Assembly: GCA_023409435.1 (NCBI GenBank)
Contig: JAEYHP010000161.1
Span: 1 to 13,394, forward strand
DNA: 13,394 nucleotides
Source: Bacillota bacterium
Lineage (GTDB): Bacteria > Bacillota > Clostridia > Christensenellales > CAG-138
Direction: 5' to 3'
Shown: one piece after another, positions 1 to 7,798 of the stretch
Layout of the letters: each line of letters starts with the position of its first letter
How positions within the stretch are numbered: position 1 is the first letter of the stretch
Program-made: the position numbers and the translations under genes
Notes under the pieces: model-generated
What the model was told of the DNA's origin: nothing
The model's database searches: none
Seen by the model: only the letters and a program-made list of their open reading frames with translations

Positions 1-1
1 C

Positions 2-142
2 ATTGACAGCCCGCGCGAGCGGCTGATCGCCATATTGACAAACAACTTTGCGCCCTGCAACGGGCGGTTTCCGCAACCATACAAAGGGAAACAAAAAAAT
101 TGTTCCGGGGACAAGGAAGAAAAACAGCAGACTGCAATTTAA
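2..142 (+). pseudogene. feoB: FeoB ferrous iron transporter, upstream part interrupted by element
   Basis: FeoB is a GTP-driven inner-membrane transporter for Fe(II). This frame enters from the left edge and reads SPRERLIAILTNNFAPCNGRF. That matches the conserved segment of the FeoB membrane domain which in E. coli reads PRERLMTIMMAPFMSCGARL. FeoB similarity ends at codon TTT/CC (68-72). The frame then runs through 23 codons of unrelated, lysine- and glutamine-rich element sequence to TAA at 140-142. The GTPase domain and the first membrane segments must lie upstream, outside the window. The rest of the protein is at 9575-10309. While the element is integrated this copy cannot encode a normal full-length transporter; the truncated half would carry a short foreign tail. 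The identification rests on the conserved motif and on the exact continuation at the other junction. Confidence 0.9.
45..92. other. attL: attL, left attachment junction of the serine-recombinase element
   Basis: Host FeoB sequence up to 67 is followed by the shared core TTTCC (68-72), then the element arm 73-92 (GCAACCAT...AAAGGGAAAC). The arm mirrors the element arm at the right end: the reverse complement of 82-92 matches 9551-9561 at 10 of 11 positions, and the reverse complement of 76-80 equals ATGGT at 9564-9568. That is the pattern expected of the two half-sites of one attP. The junction itself is set by where FeoB similarity stops. The outer limits of the site are an estimate. Confidence 0.85.
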
Positions 143-154
143 TTTGTGCTGGAT

Positions 155-349
155 CTAAGAAACCCACTTGTTTAACTTTATGATTTTATTAATAACCGCG
201 ATTTTCTGCTTTGCTGTTAAGCCTGACTGGTTGAGCCTGCGCTCAATGATATCAGCATGAAAGGCATTCATGCGCTCGGTGAGCAAACGGCCGGAGCTTT
301 CGCACGTAGGCCCGTGCACAATGACTTTCCGGGCAATATTCGGCTTCAT
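155..349 (-). CDS. Small hypothetical protein next to attL
   Basis: This is a 64-residue ORF of unrecognised family. Its ATG (349-347) is preceded on the minus strand by GGAGAGAG (360-353), a good ribosome binding site about three to five bases upstream. The ATG also overlaps the TGA (348-346) of an upstream minus-strand frame as ATGA. The N-terminal part has a VIVHGPT segment. The C-terminal half (about residues 27-60: MNAFHADIIERRL, then LTAKQKIAVINKIIKLNK) is charged, amphipathic and probably helical. The product is small and basic, so a DNA-binding or recombination-accessory role is conceivable, but nothing proves it. In the excised circle it would lie just across attP from the recombinase gene, in convergent orientation. 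It could also be a chance frame; the ribosome binding site and plausible composition favour a real gene. Confidence 0.45.
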   Translation of the reverse strand: MKPNIARKVIVHGPTCESSGRLLTERMNAFHADIIERRLNQSGLTAKQKIAVINKIIKLNKWVS

Positions 350-415
350 CCGCTCTCTCCAATCTTCCTGGGATATGCCATTCCTATTAGCGTCATGTCT
401 TGTCCTATCCCTGCT

Positions 416-444
416 TTGAGAATCTTTAAATGTATTCTTTTAAA
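416..444 (+). promoter_or_regulatory. Candidate promoter for the glycosylation operon
   Basis: TTGAGA at 416-421 (five of six to the -35 consensus) is followed after 17 bases by TTTAAA at 439-444 (four of six to the -10). It lies in a visibly AT-rich stretch about 90 bases upstream of the first cargo gene. It is the best-spaced sigma-A-like pair I see between the small ORF and the operon. No operator or riboswitch structure is evident. The stretch 350-531 holds nothing else I can support. Confidence 0.35.
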
Positions 445-531
445 GCTACATATTTGCTTTAGTTTCTGCGGTTTATGCCGAAAACATAGATAAACAAGTT
501 TACGGCAGAGATCGGAAGAGGTGGATGCCCA

Positions 532-1311
532 ATGAAAGTGGTTATTTTGGCGGGAGGGCTTGGAACCAGAATTTCTGAAGAATCCCATCTGCGGCCCAAG
601 CCGATGATTGAGGTCGGAAATATGCCGATATTATGGCATATTTTAAAATATTACTCCCATTTCGGATTTCAGGAGTTCGTCATATGCTGCGGTTATAAAG
701 GTTATGTAATTAAAGAATACTTTGCGGATTATTACCTCCATCGTTCCGATATAACATTTGACTTTTCTGACGGCAACAGAATGATTATACATAACAATGT
801 TGCCGAGCCTTGGAAGGTCACGGTGGTAGATACCGGATTAAACACCCAAACCGGCGGGCGTATCCAACGGATTCGTCCATATATTGGCGAAGAAGCCTTT
901 ATGCTGACCTACGGAGACGGTGTTGGAAACGTGGATCTCCATGCTCTCCTCCGGCAGCATCAGACGTCCGGAATGGCGGTGACGCTGACCGCAGTTCAAC
1001 CGAGCGGACGCTTCGGCGTTTTAGAATTGGATGAACAAAAAAACTGTGTCGTTGGGTTCCGCGAGAAGGCCAAAGAGGACAACCATTGGATTAATGCGGG
1101 CTTTATGGTGATGGAACCCGCTGCTTTTGAGTATCTGGATGGGGATAGTTGCATTTTGGAGCGCCGCCCGTTGGAGCAGCTTAGCGCCGATGGTCGGTTG
1201 GGCGTATATCGTCATGGCGGTTTTTGGCAATGCATGGATACTCAGCGGGATAAGGGCTTGCTGGATCATTTATGGGAAACCGGCCAGGCGGAATGGAAGG
1301 TCTGGGCATGA
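532..1311 (+). CDS. rfbF: Glucose-1-phosphate cytidylyltransferase
   Basis: This enzyme makes CDP-glucose and pyrophosphate from CTP and glucose 1-phosphate in the cytoplasm, the entry step to CDP-activated deoxysugars. The 259-residue length is typical of the RfbF family. The nucleotidyltransferase signature GGLGTR (residues 8-13) is followed by RPKPM (21-25) and the metal-site YGDG (127-130). The segment HNNVAEPWKVTVVDTG (residues 87-102) is characteristic of RfbF rather than of thymidylyl- or uridylyltransferases. ATG 532 has GAGGTGG at 518-524, seven bases upstream. It is the first gene of the cargo operon, and its TGA overlaps the next ATG. The usual partner, CDP-glucose 4,6-dehydratase (RfbG), is absent from the element. 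CDP-glucose may therefore be used directly or be processed by host enzymes. Confidence 0.92.
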   Translation: MKVVILAGGLGTRISEESHLRPKPMIEVGNMPILWHILKYYSHFGFQEFVICCGYKGYVIKEYFADYYLHRSDITFDFSDGNRMIIHNNVAEPWKVTVVDTGLNTQTGGRIQRIRPYIGEEAFMLTYGDGVGNVDLHALLRQHQTSGMAVTLTAVQPSGRFGVLELDEQKNCVVGFREKAKEDNHWINAGFMVMEPAAFEYLDGDSCILERRPLEQLSADGRLGVYRHGGFWQCMDTQRDKGLLDHLWETGQAEWKVWA

Positions 1312-2231
1312 TGGGCTCACCCCAAATCAGCGTCATCATGCTGACCTATAACCGTGAAACGCTGGTGGGGCATATGATCGAATGCATACTCACCCAGACA
1401 GTTCGCAATTTTGAGTTTATTATTGTGAACAACGGCTCCACCGACCGCAGTGGAGAAGTAGCCGATCAATATGCGGCAAAGGATGCCCGTATCCGCGTGA
1501 TTCATCGGGAGCGCGGCAACATCGGCTCCGGCCGCAACGCCGGACTGGATGCAGCCATTGGCGACTATATCGCATTTGTTGACGACGATGACTCCTGCGA
1601 ACCGGATTTTCTGGAGTTTTTGCAACGACTCGCAAGCGAAAACAACGCGGATGTAGCCATTTGCGGAGCCGCAGACAAAGTGGTTGACGAAAAACGCGTC
1701 ATGACCGCCGAGGAAGCTTTAGTAGAACTGCTGTGGCGAAAAAAGTACAATGTTCAATTTCCTACAAAGCTCATAAAGCGTTCACTGTTCGCGGGAATTC
1801 GCTTCTCCGAAACATCGAAATACGACGATATAGAGCTTATGCCGAAAATACTTGGCAGGGCAAGCAAGGCGACCTATCACGGCTTGCCGAAGTATACCTT
1901 TTACCGGCACGAAAGGAACAACTCCGCGTGGACGACGAATCACAGTCTGCTGGATTTCGCGACCCTTGACGAATATCTGCGGGTCTACCGCGAGCGGACA
2001 GAATGGCTCTGTGTCAATTTTCCGGGCAGCACTTTGGCCTGGCAATATTTTGAATGGTCGTTTATGATTTCAATGGTGGAAAAGATCACGCGCTTCAAAC
2101 TAACAGACTGTTATGCACAGCGCGAAGCGTTGGTACAAATATTACGAAAGAATCGCGCAGAATTTGTTTGCTGCGAAAACACACAGAATTTTGAGAAAGA
2201 GTGGATGTCAACTTATGCTAATGTCGTTTGA
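1308..2231 (+). CDS. Family 2 (GT-A) glycosyltransferase
   Basis: This is a 307-residue inverting glycosyltransferase of the GT2 type that transfers a sugar from a nucleotide donor. The N-terminal GT-A fold is clear: ISVIMLTYNR (7-16), VNNGSTD (40-46), GSGRNAGLDAA (73-83) and the metal-binding acidic run DDDD (92-95, the DXD position). A later YDDIE is the likely acidic catalytic region. The C-terminal part has no predicted membrane segment, so the enzyme is probably cytosolic or peripheral. I chose ATG 1308 because it overlaps the rfbF stop as ATGA and has GGAAGG about eight bases upstream. An in-frame ATG at 1272 would overlap rfbF by 40 bases with a poorer site. Donor and acceptor cannot be read from the sequence; CDP-linked sugar from RfbF is one possibility. 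Confidence 0.9.
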   Translation: MMGSPQISVIMLTYNRETLVGHMIECILTQTVRNFEFIIVNNGSTDRSGEVADQYAAKDARIRVIHRERGNIGSGRNAGLDAAIGDYIAFVDDDDSCEPDFLEFLQRLASENNADVAICGAADKVVDEKRVMTAEEALVELLWRKKYNVQFPTKLIKRSLFAGIRFSETSKYDDIELMPKILGRASKATYHGLPKYTFYRHERNNSAWTTNHSLLDFATLDEYLRVYRERTEWLCVNFPGSTLAWQYFEWSFMISMVEKITRFKLTDCYAQREALVQILRKNRAEFVCCENTQNFEKEWMSTYANVV

Positions 2232-3348
2232 ACAGGAGTTCGCCAAACTAGAGGAGCGCTACAATACATGTGAACACTTACATAAACAAAAGGTGCTGAT
2301 AGATAGATTATCACAGTACCCGCTTGCCATTTTTGGGTGCGGGGGCTATGGCAAACGGGTATTTCATACTTTGGTGGAGTTAGGGGTTGAGGTGAGTTGC
2401 TTTGTTGATAACTTCAAGACAGGGTATTTTCAGCAAACGCACGTTCCGATTGTTTCGCCGCAGACAGTAAAAGAAAACTATACGGATGCAAACATTATTA
2501 TTGCAACGCTTGCGCCGGAAAGGCAGCTTCATTCACAGCTTCTGTCGTTGGGAATAGCCCAAGAGCAGATTCTTGGTTTTGACGTCGCATATCAATTGCT
2601 TCAGGATCTGCCGGAAGAGAGAATTCAAGTCGGCATTTTACAGATGCGTAAGCTGCTGGAACAATATGAGTCTGCGTTTCAAATGTATCAGGATGAAAAA
2701 TCGCGGGAAATTCTTTTGGATCGTATTAAGACGTACTTGTTCAGGGACGAGTTTTCCGACTATGAGAATCTTGGCGACATGTACTTCCCGGAGCAAATAA
2801 CCTTCACAGACACAGAGGTCTTTATTGATGCCGGGCTGTATACCGGCGATACGGCGGAGCAGTTTATCAAGAAGGTTGCTGGAAGGTACGAACACATTTA
2901 TGGGTTTGAAATCGACCCGAAGAATTTTTCGGAAGCGCAGAAGAATTTAGGCGGATACCGCAATGTTACGATTGTTGCGCAAGGTTTGTCCGACAGGGCG
3001 ACCTCGGCAAAAGCCAATCTGGGACTCGGTATGGGGAGTAACATCAGCGAGGGGGCACTCGATACCATAAGCCTGACGAGTCTGGATACATTTTTTAAGG
3101 CCCTGGGCGCAAATGTGAAAAAGCCGACTTTTATCAAAATGGATATTGAAGGCGCGGAGCTTGCCGCCTTAAAAGGATCGGAAGAGATTATTTCCGAATT
3201 CAAGCCAAAGCTGGCGATCGCCGCTTACCACAAACCTGAGGATATGTATCAACTTCCGCTTATCATCAAGGAAATCAACCCCGATTATAAACTGATGCTC
3301 AGACACTACTCCCGCTATATGTGGGAAACCGTTTTGTACGCGTACTAA
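2215..3348 (+). CDS. FkbM-family methyltransferase with N-terminal Rossmann domain
   Basis: This is a 377-residue two-domain protein. Residues about 35-140 form a Rossmann-like domain with GCGGYGKR (41-48) and a following VDNF segment, like the nucleotide-sugar-associated domains (PglD N-terminal type) often joined to surface-sugar enzymes. The C-terminal half is an S-adenosylmethionine-dependent FkbM methyltransferase: FIDAGLYTGDT (starting at 203, motif I), GFEIDP, and IKMDIEGAE (307-315), which is the FkbM hallmark. FkbM enzymes usually O-methylate hydroxyls, here most likely of a sugar. ATG 2215 overlaps the preceding gene by 17 bases and has GAGTGG ten bases upstream; ATG 2221 is an alternative. 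A longer in-frame start at 2113 would overlap the preceding gene by 119 bases and is unlikely. Confidence 0.88.
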   Translation: MLMSFEQEFAKLEERYNTCEHLHKQKVLIDRLSQYPLAIFGCGGYGKRVFHTLVELGVEVSCFVDNFKTGYFQQTHVPIVSPQTVKENYTDANIIIATLAPERQLHSQLLSLGIAQEQILGFDVAYQLLQDLPEERIQVGILQMRKLLEQYESAFQMYQDEKSREILLDRIKTYLFRDEFSDYENLGDMYFPEQITFTDTEVFIDAGLYTGDTAEQFIKKVAGRYEHIYGFEIDPKNFSEAQKNLGGYRNVTIVAQGLSDRATSAKANLGLGMGSNISEGALDTISLTSLDTFFKALGANVKKPTFIKMDIEGAELAALKGSEEIISEFKPKLAIAAYHKPEDMYQLPLIIKEINPDYKLMLRHYSRYMWETVLYAY

Positions 3349-3359
3349 TGGGAGGGCCC

Positions 3360-4178
3360 ATGAAAGAGCCGATTCACCTGCGCCGTCTTGCGATTATGCC
3401 AACGCTGAAATGTACGCTGCGCTGTAAGCTGTGCAGCAATTATATGACGATGTTCGAAAATATCGGGCATGTTCCAGTCGATGAGTTGATCCGGGATGTC
3501 AGCCGGATTTTTGAGCTGATCGATTATACGGAATGGTTGCAATTTGTCGGCGGCGAGATTTTTATGCGCCGGGATTTGAGTGCACTTTATGAGCATTGCC
3601 TTGCGTTTAAAAGCCAATTCGACAAGCTTATATTGATTACGAACGCAACACTCCTGCCCTGTGATGATGATATTGCGGTGTTCAGGAAATACGGGCAAAA
3701 CATGCAGATACAAATCAGCGACTACGGAATTCATTCTCCCAAAGTTGCCGATATGGCTGCGCTATTGGATCAACACTCCATTCCATATGTTATAAAGCGC
3801 TATCATGGGGACGTTCAGCATTACGGCGGTTGGGTGGATAATACATGCTTTGCGGAGCGCGGAAAAAGCGAGGAAGCTTTGCAGGAGCAGTTTGCGCACT
3901 GCGGACAGGTTGCCATGCGAAACTTTCATATGTACCGCGGAAAGCTGCATGGCTGCGCCCGGTCTCTTATGGCAAGTACGCTCGGCAAAATAGCGCCCGC
4001 CCCGCGCGACGTTCTGGACCTGTATGATCCTATGGAAACAGATGAACAAAAACGAGAGAAAATCAGGCATTTCAACGATTCTCCCCGCGTTTCGTGCCGG
4101 AGTTGCGTTAGCTTTGGCGAAAATGTGGAGCGGTTTCCCGCGGCGGAACAGATAAAGAATGCAGAGAGGACTTTTTAA
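3360..4178 (+). CDS. Radical SAM protein with extra C-terminal cysteines
   Basis: This is a 272-residue member of the radical S-adenosylmethionine superfamily. The [4Fe-4S] motif is C18-x3-C22-x2-C25 (KCTLRCKLCSNYM), followed by GGE at 64-66, the SAM amino-group contact. The C-terminal third has further cysteines at 163, 181, 199, 246 and 249 (HCGQ, GCARS, CRSC), a pattern suggesting a SPASM- or twitch-like auxiliary iron-sulphur cluster. Relatives in surface-polysaccharide or protein-modification loci act on sugars or peptides; the substrate here is unknown. ATG 3360 is preceded by GGAGGG (3351-3356), a strong but closely spaced site. ATG 3348, overlapping the previous stop as TAATG, would add four residues. 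The gene sits mid-operon, two bases before the next. Confidence 0.88.
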   Translation: MKEPIHLRRLAIMPTLKCTLRCKLCSNYMTMFENIGHVPVDELIRDVSRIFELIDYTEWLQFVGGEIFMRRDLSALYEHCLAFKSQFDKLILITNATLLPCDDDIAVFRKYGQNMQIQISDYGIHSPKVADMAALLDQHSIPYVIKRYHGDVQHYGGWVDNTCFAERGKSEEALQEQFAHCGQVAMRNFHMYRGKLHGCARSLMASTLGKIAPAPRDVLDLYDPMETDEQKREKIRHFNDSPRVSCRSCVSFGENVERFPAAEQIKNAERTF

Positions 4179-4180
4179 AT

Positions 4181-5398
4181 ATGCCGATGGTAATCTTTTA
4201 TGTGCAGGCGTATAATGCGGAAAAGACAATCGGACGCACACTGGAGAGTCTGCTGCTGCAAACCTGCCCGGATTGGGTCTGTTATTGTATTGACAACGGC
4301 TGCACCGATAAAACGGCAAAAATTATTGAACGTTATGCGCAGATTGACGGTCGAATTAAGATGCGGCGTGTGAAGCAAAACGATCCCAGCTATTTCTTTG
4401 TCTGTTTACCTACTATTCTGGAACAACACCCAGAGGAAGATTTTTTTACAACCTTGGATGCGGATGACGAATATACCCCTGATTTTGTTGAAAAAATGCT
4501 TTCCTTCATTCAGCGCAATCGCCTTGAAATCGCCGCCTGCGGGAATTATTTCCTGGATGCCCGATCCGGTAATATGACAGGGGAACGCATTCTTAAAGGC
4601 GATTTGATCTTTAGCGGAGCACTGCTTTCGGAATACTTCCCGCTATACCACCAGTTTATGCGCACGGTATGGGGCAAGCTGTATGCGATATCCGTTTTAA
4701 AAAAAGTCAATTGGGGAAATATGCGTCTATATATGTACGGCGTGGACACTTTGGTTTGTACAGAGTGTTTTCGTCATGCGTCCCGGATCGGGGTTCTGGC
4801 GAAATCTCTGCATAAATACTATGTCTCCCCCAAATCGGTGTCCTATCAGTTTGATAAAAAACGTATCCAGTCCGATCGCATCCTGCATGAAGCCGCCTGC
4901 GCCTTTTTAGTCGAAAAGTGCGGCTATATCAGCCCGCGAAATGAAAATTTTCTGCTGGCGGTCTACATGAATGCGTCGAAGGACACGTTGAATGTCCTCC
5001 TGGATGCCCGGATTCCGGTGCAGGGAAAAATTGAAGGTGTCATCGATATAGTTACCCATGAGTACACCGGGCAGCTTATGGCAAAGGATCATTTTGGCTT
5101 AGGCGCCGGTTCCGTCACTGAACTATCTGCACAGCGAAAGGAGCTGTTTTCAACTGTCTTAAACTGGCTGCTTTCGCTGGACGAGGTTCCGAGCGAGTTG
5201 GTGGAGGGCTACTGCGGCGCGGGGGAATTGCTGTCCGCCACGACCGAAAACGCGGAAGGTTGGCTGTTTTTTAAGAAGCTGCGGGTGCGCTTTTTCCTTG
5301 AGCAAAACCGGAAAGACGAAGCCAGAGACAGTCTGTTTGAGCTTGCGGAACTGATTCCGAACGACACTGAGGTAATGGATTTTCAGCAGTCATTCTGA
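4181..5398 (+). CDS. Family 2 glycosyltransferase with C-terminal extension
   Basis: This 405-residue protein has a GT-A domain in its first third: VIFYVQAYNAEKTIGRTLESLLLQ-type start, CIDNGCTDKT (37-46), and the donor/metal motif DADDEYTP (93-100). RTVWGKLYA marks the acceptor-side region of GT2 enzymes. After about residue 250 it has a roughly 150-residue extension without motifs I recognise; its last part (about 345-400) looks helical and could be a degenerate TPR pair. ATG 4181 lies two bases after the radical SAM stop, with AGAGAGGA ten bases upstream. It differs from the first GT2 enzyme in the C-terminal half, so the two probably add different sugars. No membrane segment is evident. 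Confidence 0.88.
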   Translation: MPMVIFYVQAYNAEKTIGRTLESLLLQTCPDWVCYCIDNGCTDKTAKIIERYAQIDGRIKMRRVKQNDPSYFFVCLPTILEQHPEEDFFTTLDADDEYTPDFVEKMLSFIQRNRLEIAACGNYFLDARSGNMTGERILKGDLIFSGALLSEYFPLYHQFMRTVWGKLYAISVLKKVNWGNMRLYMYGVDTLVCTECFRHASRIGVLAKSLHKYYVSPKSVSYQFDKKRIQSDRILHEAACAFLVEKCGYISPRNENFLLAVYMNASKDTLNVLLDARIPVQGKIEGVIDIVTHEYTGQLMAKDHFGLGAGSVTELSAQRKELFSTVLNWLLSLDEVPSELVEGYCGAGELLSATTENAEGWLFFKKLRVRFFLEQNRKDEARDSLFELAELIPNDTEVMDFQQSF

Positions 5399-5420
5399 AT
5401 ATGGAAAACAGGAGGAAGAC

Positions 5421-7583
5421 ATGAAAGCATATATGCCCGGTTCGCAAATAAAACTCACCATTTCCCTGCTGGTTTCCAACCGGATTGGTACCATCCGCAA
5501 GTGCTTGAATTCCATAAGGCCACTGCTGGAACAGCTTCCTAGCGAACTGATTGTTGTGGATACCGTTGGCGAGGAGAACTCCGACGGCTCTTTGGCAGTT
5601 GCACGGGAATACACCGACCATATTGTGCGTTTTCACTGGTGCAACGACTTTTCCGCAGCCAGAAACGCAGGACTGGAGCGGGCCAGCGGCGAGTGGTTTT
5701 TATACTTGGACGACGACGAATGGTTTGAGGATGTAACCCCCATTATCGACTTTTTAAAAAATGATGACGGCTCATATCGTTCTTGCCTGTATGATCAAAG
5801 AAATTATGATGATCTCGCCGGCAGCACCTATATGGACAGCATGGTGTGCCGTATGGTGCGCAGAGCCGCAAATACGGTTTTTAAAAGCAAAATACATGAA
5901 TCTCTGGAGTATTTTGCTCCCACAAAGCAATTGGATTGCTTTGTACATCATTATGGGTATGTATATACCAGCAACGCAGAACGTATTGCCCACAGCAGAC
6001 GCAATATCGCCCCGCTTTTGGAGATGCTGGAGGAAACCCCCCGGGATCTAAGGAATATCCTGCAGCTCTGCCAGGAGTACTACGCCATCCGGGAGTATCA
6101 AAAGATCCGGGAGCTTTGTGAGCGGGCGCTGGAATTTGGCCTGAAAAGCGCCACAGCCTATATAGGTCAGATTGCCGTTTACTATATCCAAATGCTCAGT
6201 AAGTTCAACGAAATGGAAGCGATGCTGGATGCCGTAGAGACGTTCCTAGAGCATCCCCATGTGACCGAGCTTGCCAAAGCGACGATCTGCCTGATCCTGC
6301 AGCGCGTGGACTCCCCGCTGATCGCGGAGGAAAAATATCTTGCGTATGTAGACGCTTACTTTTCCAACGTTGATGTATTGGATCAGGACCCCGACAAGCT
6401 CCTTGGTCAATTGGTAATGACTCTAAAAGAAAACATCAGCGACCGTCATCGGAAATATATGTTGCAGCGCGCCATGCAGTTGTGTAAGTCGCTTGCTCGC
6501 TGGGACAAGGCGAAAGGCTATATTCGGCGGTACTGCTTGACCGGCAAGAACTCCGATGCGTTTTTGTCTGCGTGTATGGCCCCGGCCGTGGATGCGGCGC
6601 TTGCGGCGGACGAGCTGCAAGCGCTCTGCGAAGAATTGTATCCCAGCTTGCAAAAGGCCAAGGTGTTGTCTGATTTCCTGCAAATCTGCGAAGCGGCGCT
6701 CGCCAAAGACGGGGATGCGGCAAAAAGATGGCACGGCATTCGGGTGCTTTCCCGGCTGCCGTTCCAACATCCCCGTATCACCGTGCAGAAGCTGCTCCTT
6801 GCCGAGCAGGAAAGTCGTACGCAGGAACTGCCCACTCTGGTGGGAGAATATGCCGCATTGGAGAACGGGAGCATTCCGGCAGATGATCTGATAGCCCTCT
6901 GCTACCGCAACAAGGTAAGCCCGAAGCCGCTGGTGGGAAAACTTTTCATAGAGGCGTGGGAAGCGACCAGCGTCCTCCTGCTAAAGGGATTTCCTCAGTC
7001 AGAGCGGGAAGCTCTCGTGACCTTTCTGCAGCAGTTCTGGAAGCCTGAAACGCCTGAGATGCTGTTCCTGAAAGCGAATATCCAGTTTGATGCGTTGATG
7101 GAACTGCTTAGAGGCTCGCCGGAAGCGGCCGATTTTAATGCGGCGTTTGCCCAATATGTAGAAACCAACGCCGCCTATTATCGCTTGCTCAGTCCGCCGG
7201 ACTGTTTTTTGCCCGAACGCTGCGGCTATCTCGGAAGGTCCGCAAGAGCAGCCTATTTCCTGACACAGGTGCTCAAATATCAGCAAGAGGGACGGCCGGA
7301 TTTGCAAGTGCGGTCGATCAGGCAAGCGCTTTCTTTCCGGGAAAGCCTCAACGAGCTTGCTCGCTATATGGTAAAGAATACCGAAGCGCAGCAAACCAAC
7401 GTTCCTCTTTCTCCTGCAGATGAGATGCGCCTATTGGCCCGCAATGTGAAAAACAACATTCTTGCATTGTTGCGCTTACAGGAATGGGCACGGGCAAAGG
7501 CGCTGCTAGACAGCCTAAAATCCATCACGCCGAATGACCCGGAACTGGAATTTTTGTACGCCAAACTGCCGGATGGAATTTGA
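5421..7583 (+). CDS. Large TPR-type GT2 glycosyltransferase
   Basis: This is a 720-residue protein. Its N-terminal about 200 residues are a GT2 domain of the kind found in TPR-linked, SunS-like and flagellar glycosyltransferases: TISLLVSNR (13-21), FHWCNDFSAARNAGLERASGEW (71-92) and LDDDEWFED (96-104, metal site). HESLEYF and HHYGYVY are also typical of this group. The remaining 500 residues are almost entirely helical, with repeated helix pairs rich in Leu, Ala and Tyr, ending in a TPR-like LLRLQEWARAKALLDSL. Such repeats usually bind a protein acceptor, which points to protein glycosylation rather than polysaccharide synthesis (inference). The start is secured by AGGAGG at 5410-5415, five bases before ATG 5421. 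It is the last cargo gene and lies 22 bases after the previous stop. Confidence 0.87.
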   Translation: MKAYMPGSQIKLTISLLVSNRIGTIRKCLNSIRPLLEQLPSELIVVDTVGEENSDGSLAVAREYTDHIVRFHWCNDFSAARNAGLERASGEWFLYLDDDEWFEDVTPIIDFLKNDDGSYRSCLYDQRNYDDLAGSTYMDSMVCRMVRRAANTVFKSKIHESLEYFAPTKQLDCFVHHYGYVYTSNAERIAHSRRNIAPLLEMLEETPRDLRNILQLCQEYYAIREYQKIRELCERALEFGLKSATAYIGQIAVYYIQMLSKFNEMEAMLDAVETFLEHPHVTELAKATICLILQRVDSPLIAEEKYLAYVDAYFSNVDVLDQDPDKLLGQLVMTLKENISDRHRKYMLQRAMQLCKSLARWDKAKGYIRRYCLTGKNSDAFLSACMAPAVDAALAADELQALCEELYPSLQKAKVLSDFLQICEAALAKDGDAAKRWHGIRVLSRLPFQHPRITVQKLLLAEQESRTQELPTLVGEYAALENGSIPADDLIALCYRNKVSPKPLVGKLFIEAWEATSVLLLKGFPQSEREALVTFLQQFWKPETPEMLFLKANIQFDALMELLRGSPEAADFNAAFAQYVETNAAYYRLLSPPDCFLPERCGYLGRSARAAYFLTQVLKYQQEGRPDLQVRSIRQALSFRESLNELARYMVKNTEAQQTNVPLSPADEMRLLARNVKNNILALLRLQEWARAKALLDSLKSITPNDPELEFLYAKLPDGI

Positions 7584-7798
7584 TCGCTTGTACGGGTGGG
7601 TTGGATTCCCGAAAAAATAACACCTGTTCGGTAATCGAAGAGATGTATAAAATGCCACACTCTTAAATGATCCAGCTCAATTCATAAACTGGGCAATCTT
7701 GAGACCCTTGATATAGAATATAACAAGGGTAATATAAATGACTGGTCTTCCGCTGCACATATACTCAATATAATAAAATAGCCGGTGGCTTGGGATGC
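7584..7798 (+). other. Intergenic stretch with an orphan coding tail
   Basis: This AT-rich stretch lies between the last glycosyltransferase and the terminator. From 7671 to the TAG at 7779-7781 there is an open frame of 36 codons ending in WSSAAHILNIIK, directly after a TGA and without a start codon. It reads like the C-terminus of a lost gene, but I do not recognise the family. Promoter-like AT boxes (TATAGAATATAA near 7705-7716, TATAATAAAATA near 7769-7780) occur, but none has a convincing -35 partner. Confidence 0.3.

Noticed and set aside
257..493. 78-codon plus-strand frame upstream of the cargo operon
   Set aside because: It lies opposite the small minus-strand ORF, has no clear ribosome binding site and no recognisable motif.
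346..588. 80-codon minus-strand frame ending in ATGA overlap with the small ORF at 349
   Set aside because: It runs back across the start of the cytidylyltransferase gene and its operon leader, has odd composition and no recognisable domain. Only its last codons overlap usefully with the small ORF.
3762..4319. Long minus-strand frame (185 codons) opposite the radical SAM gene
   Set aside because: It is antisense to a well-supported gene, with low-complexity basic composition and no start signal.
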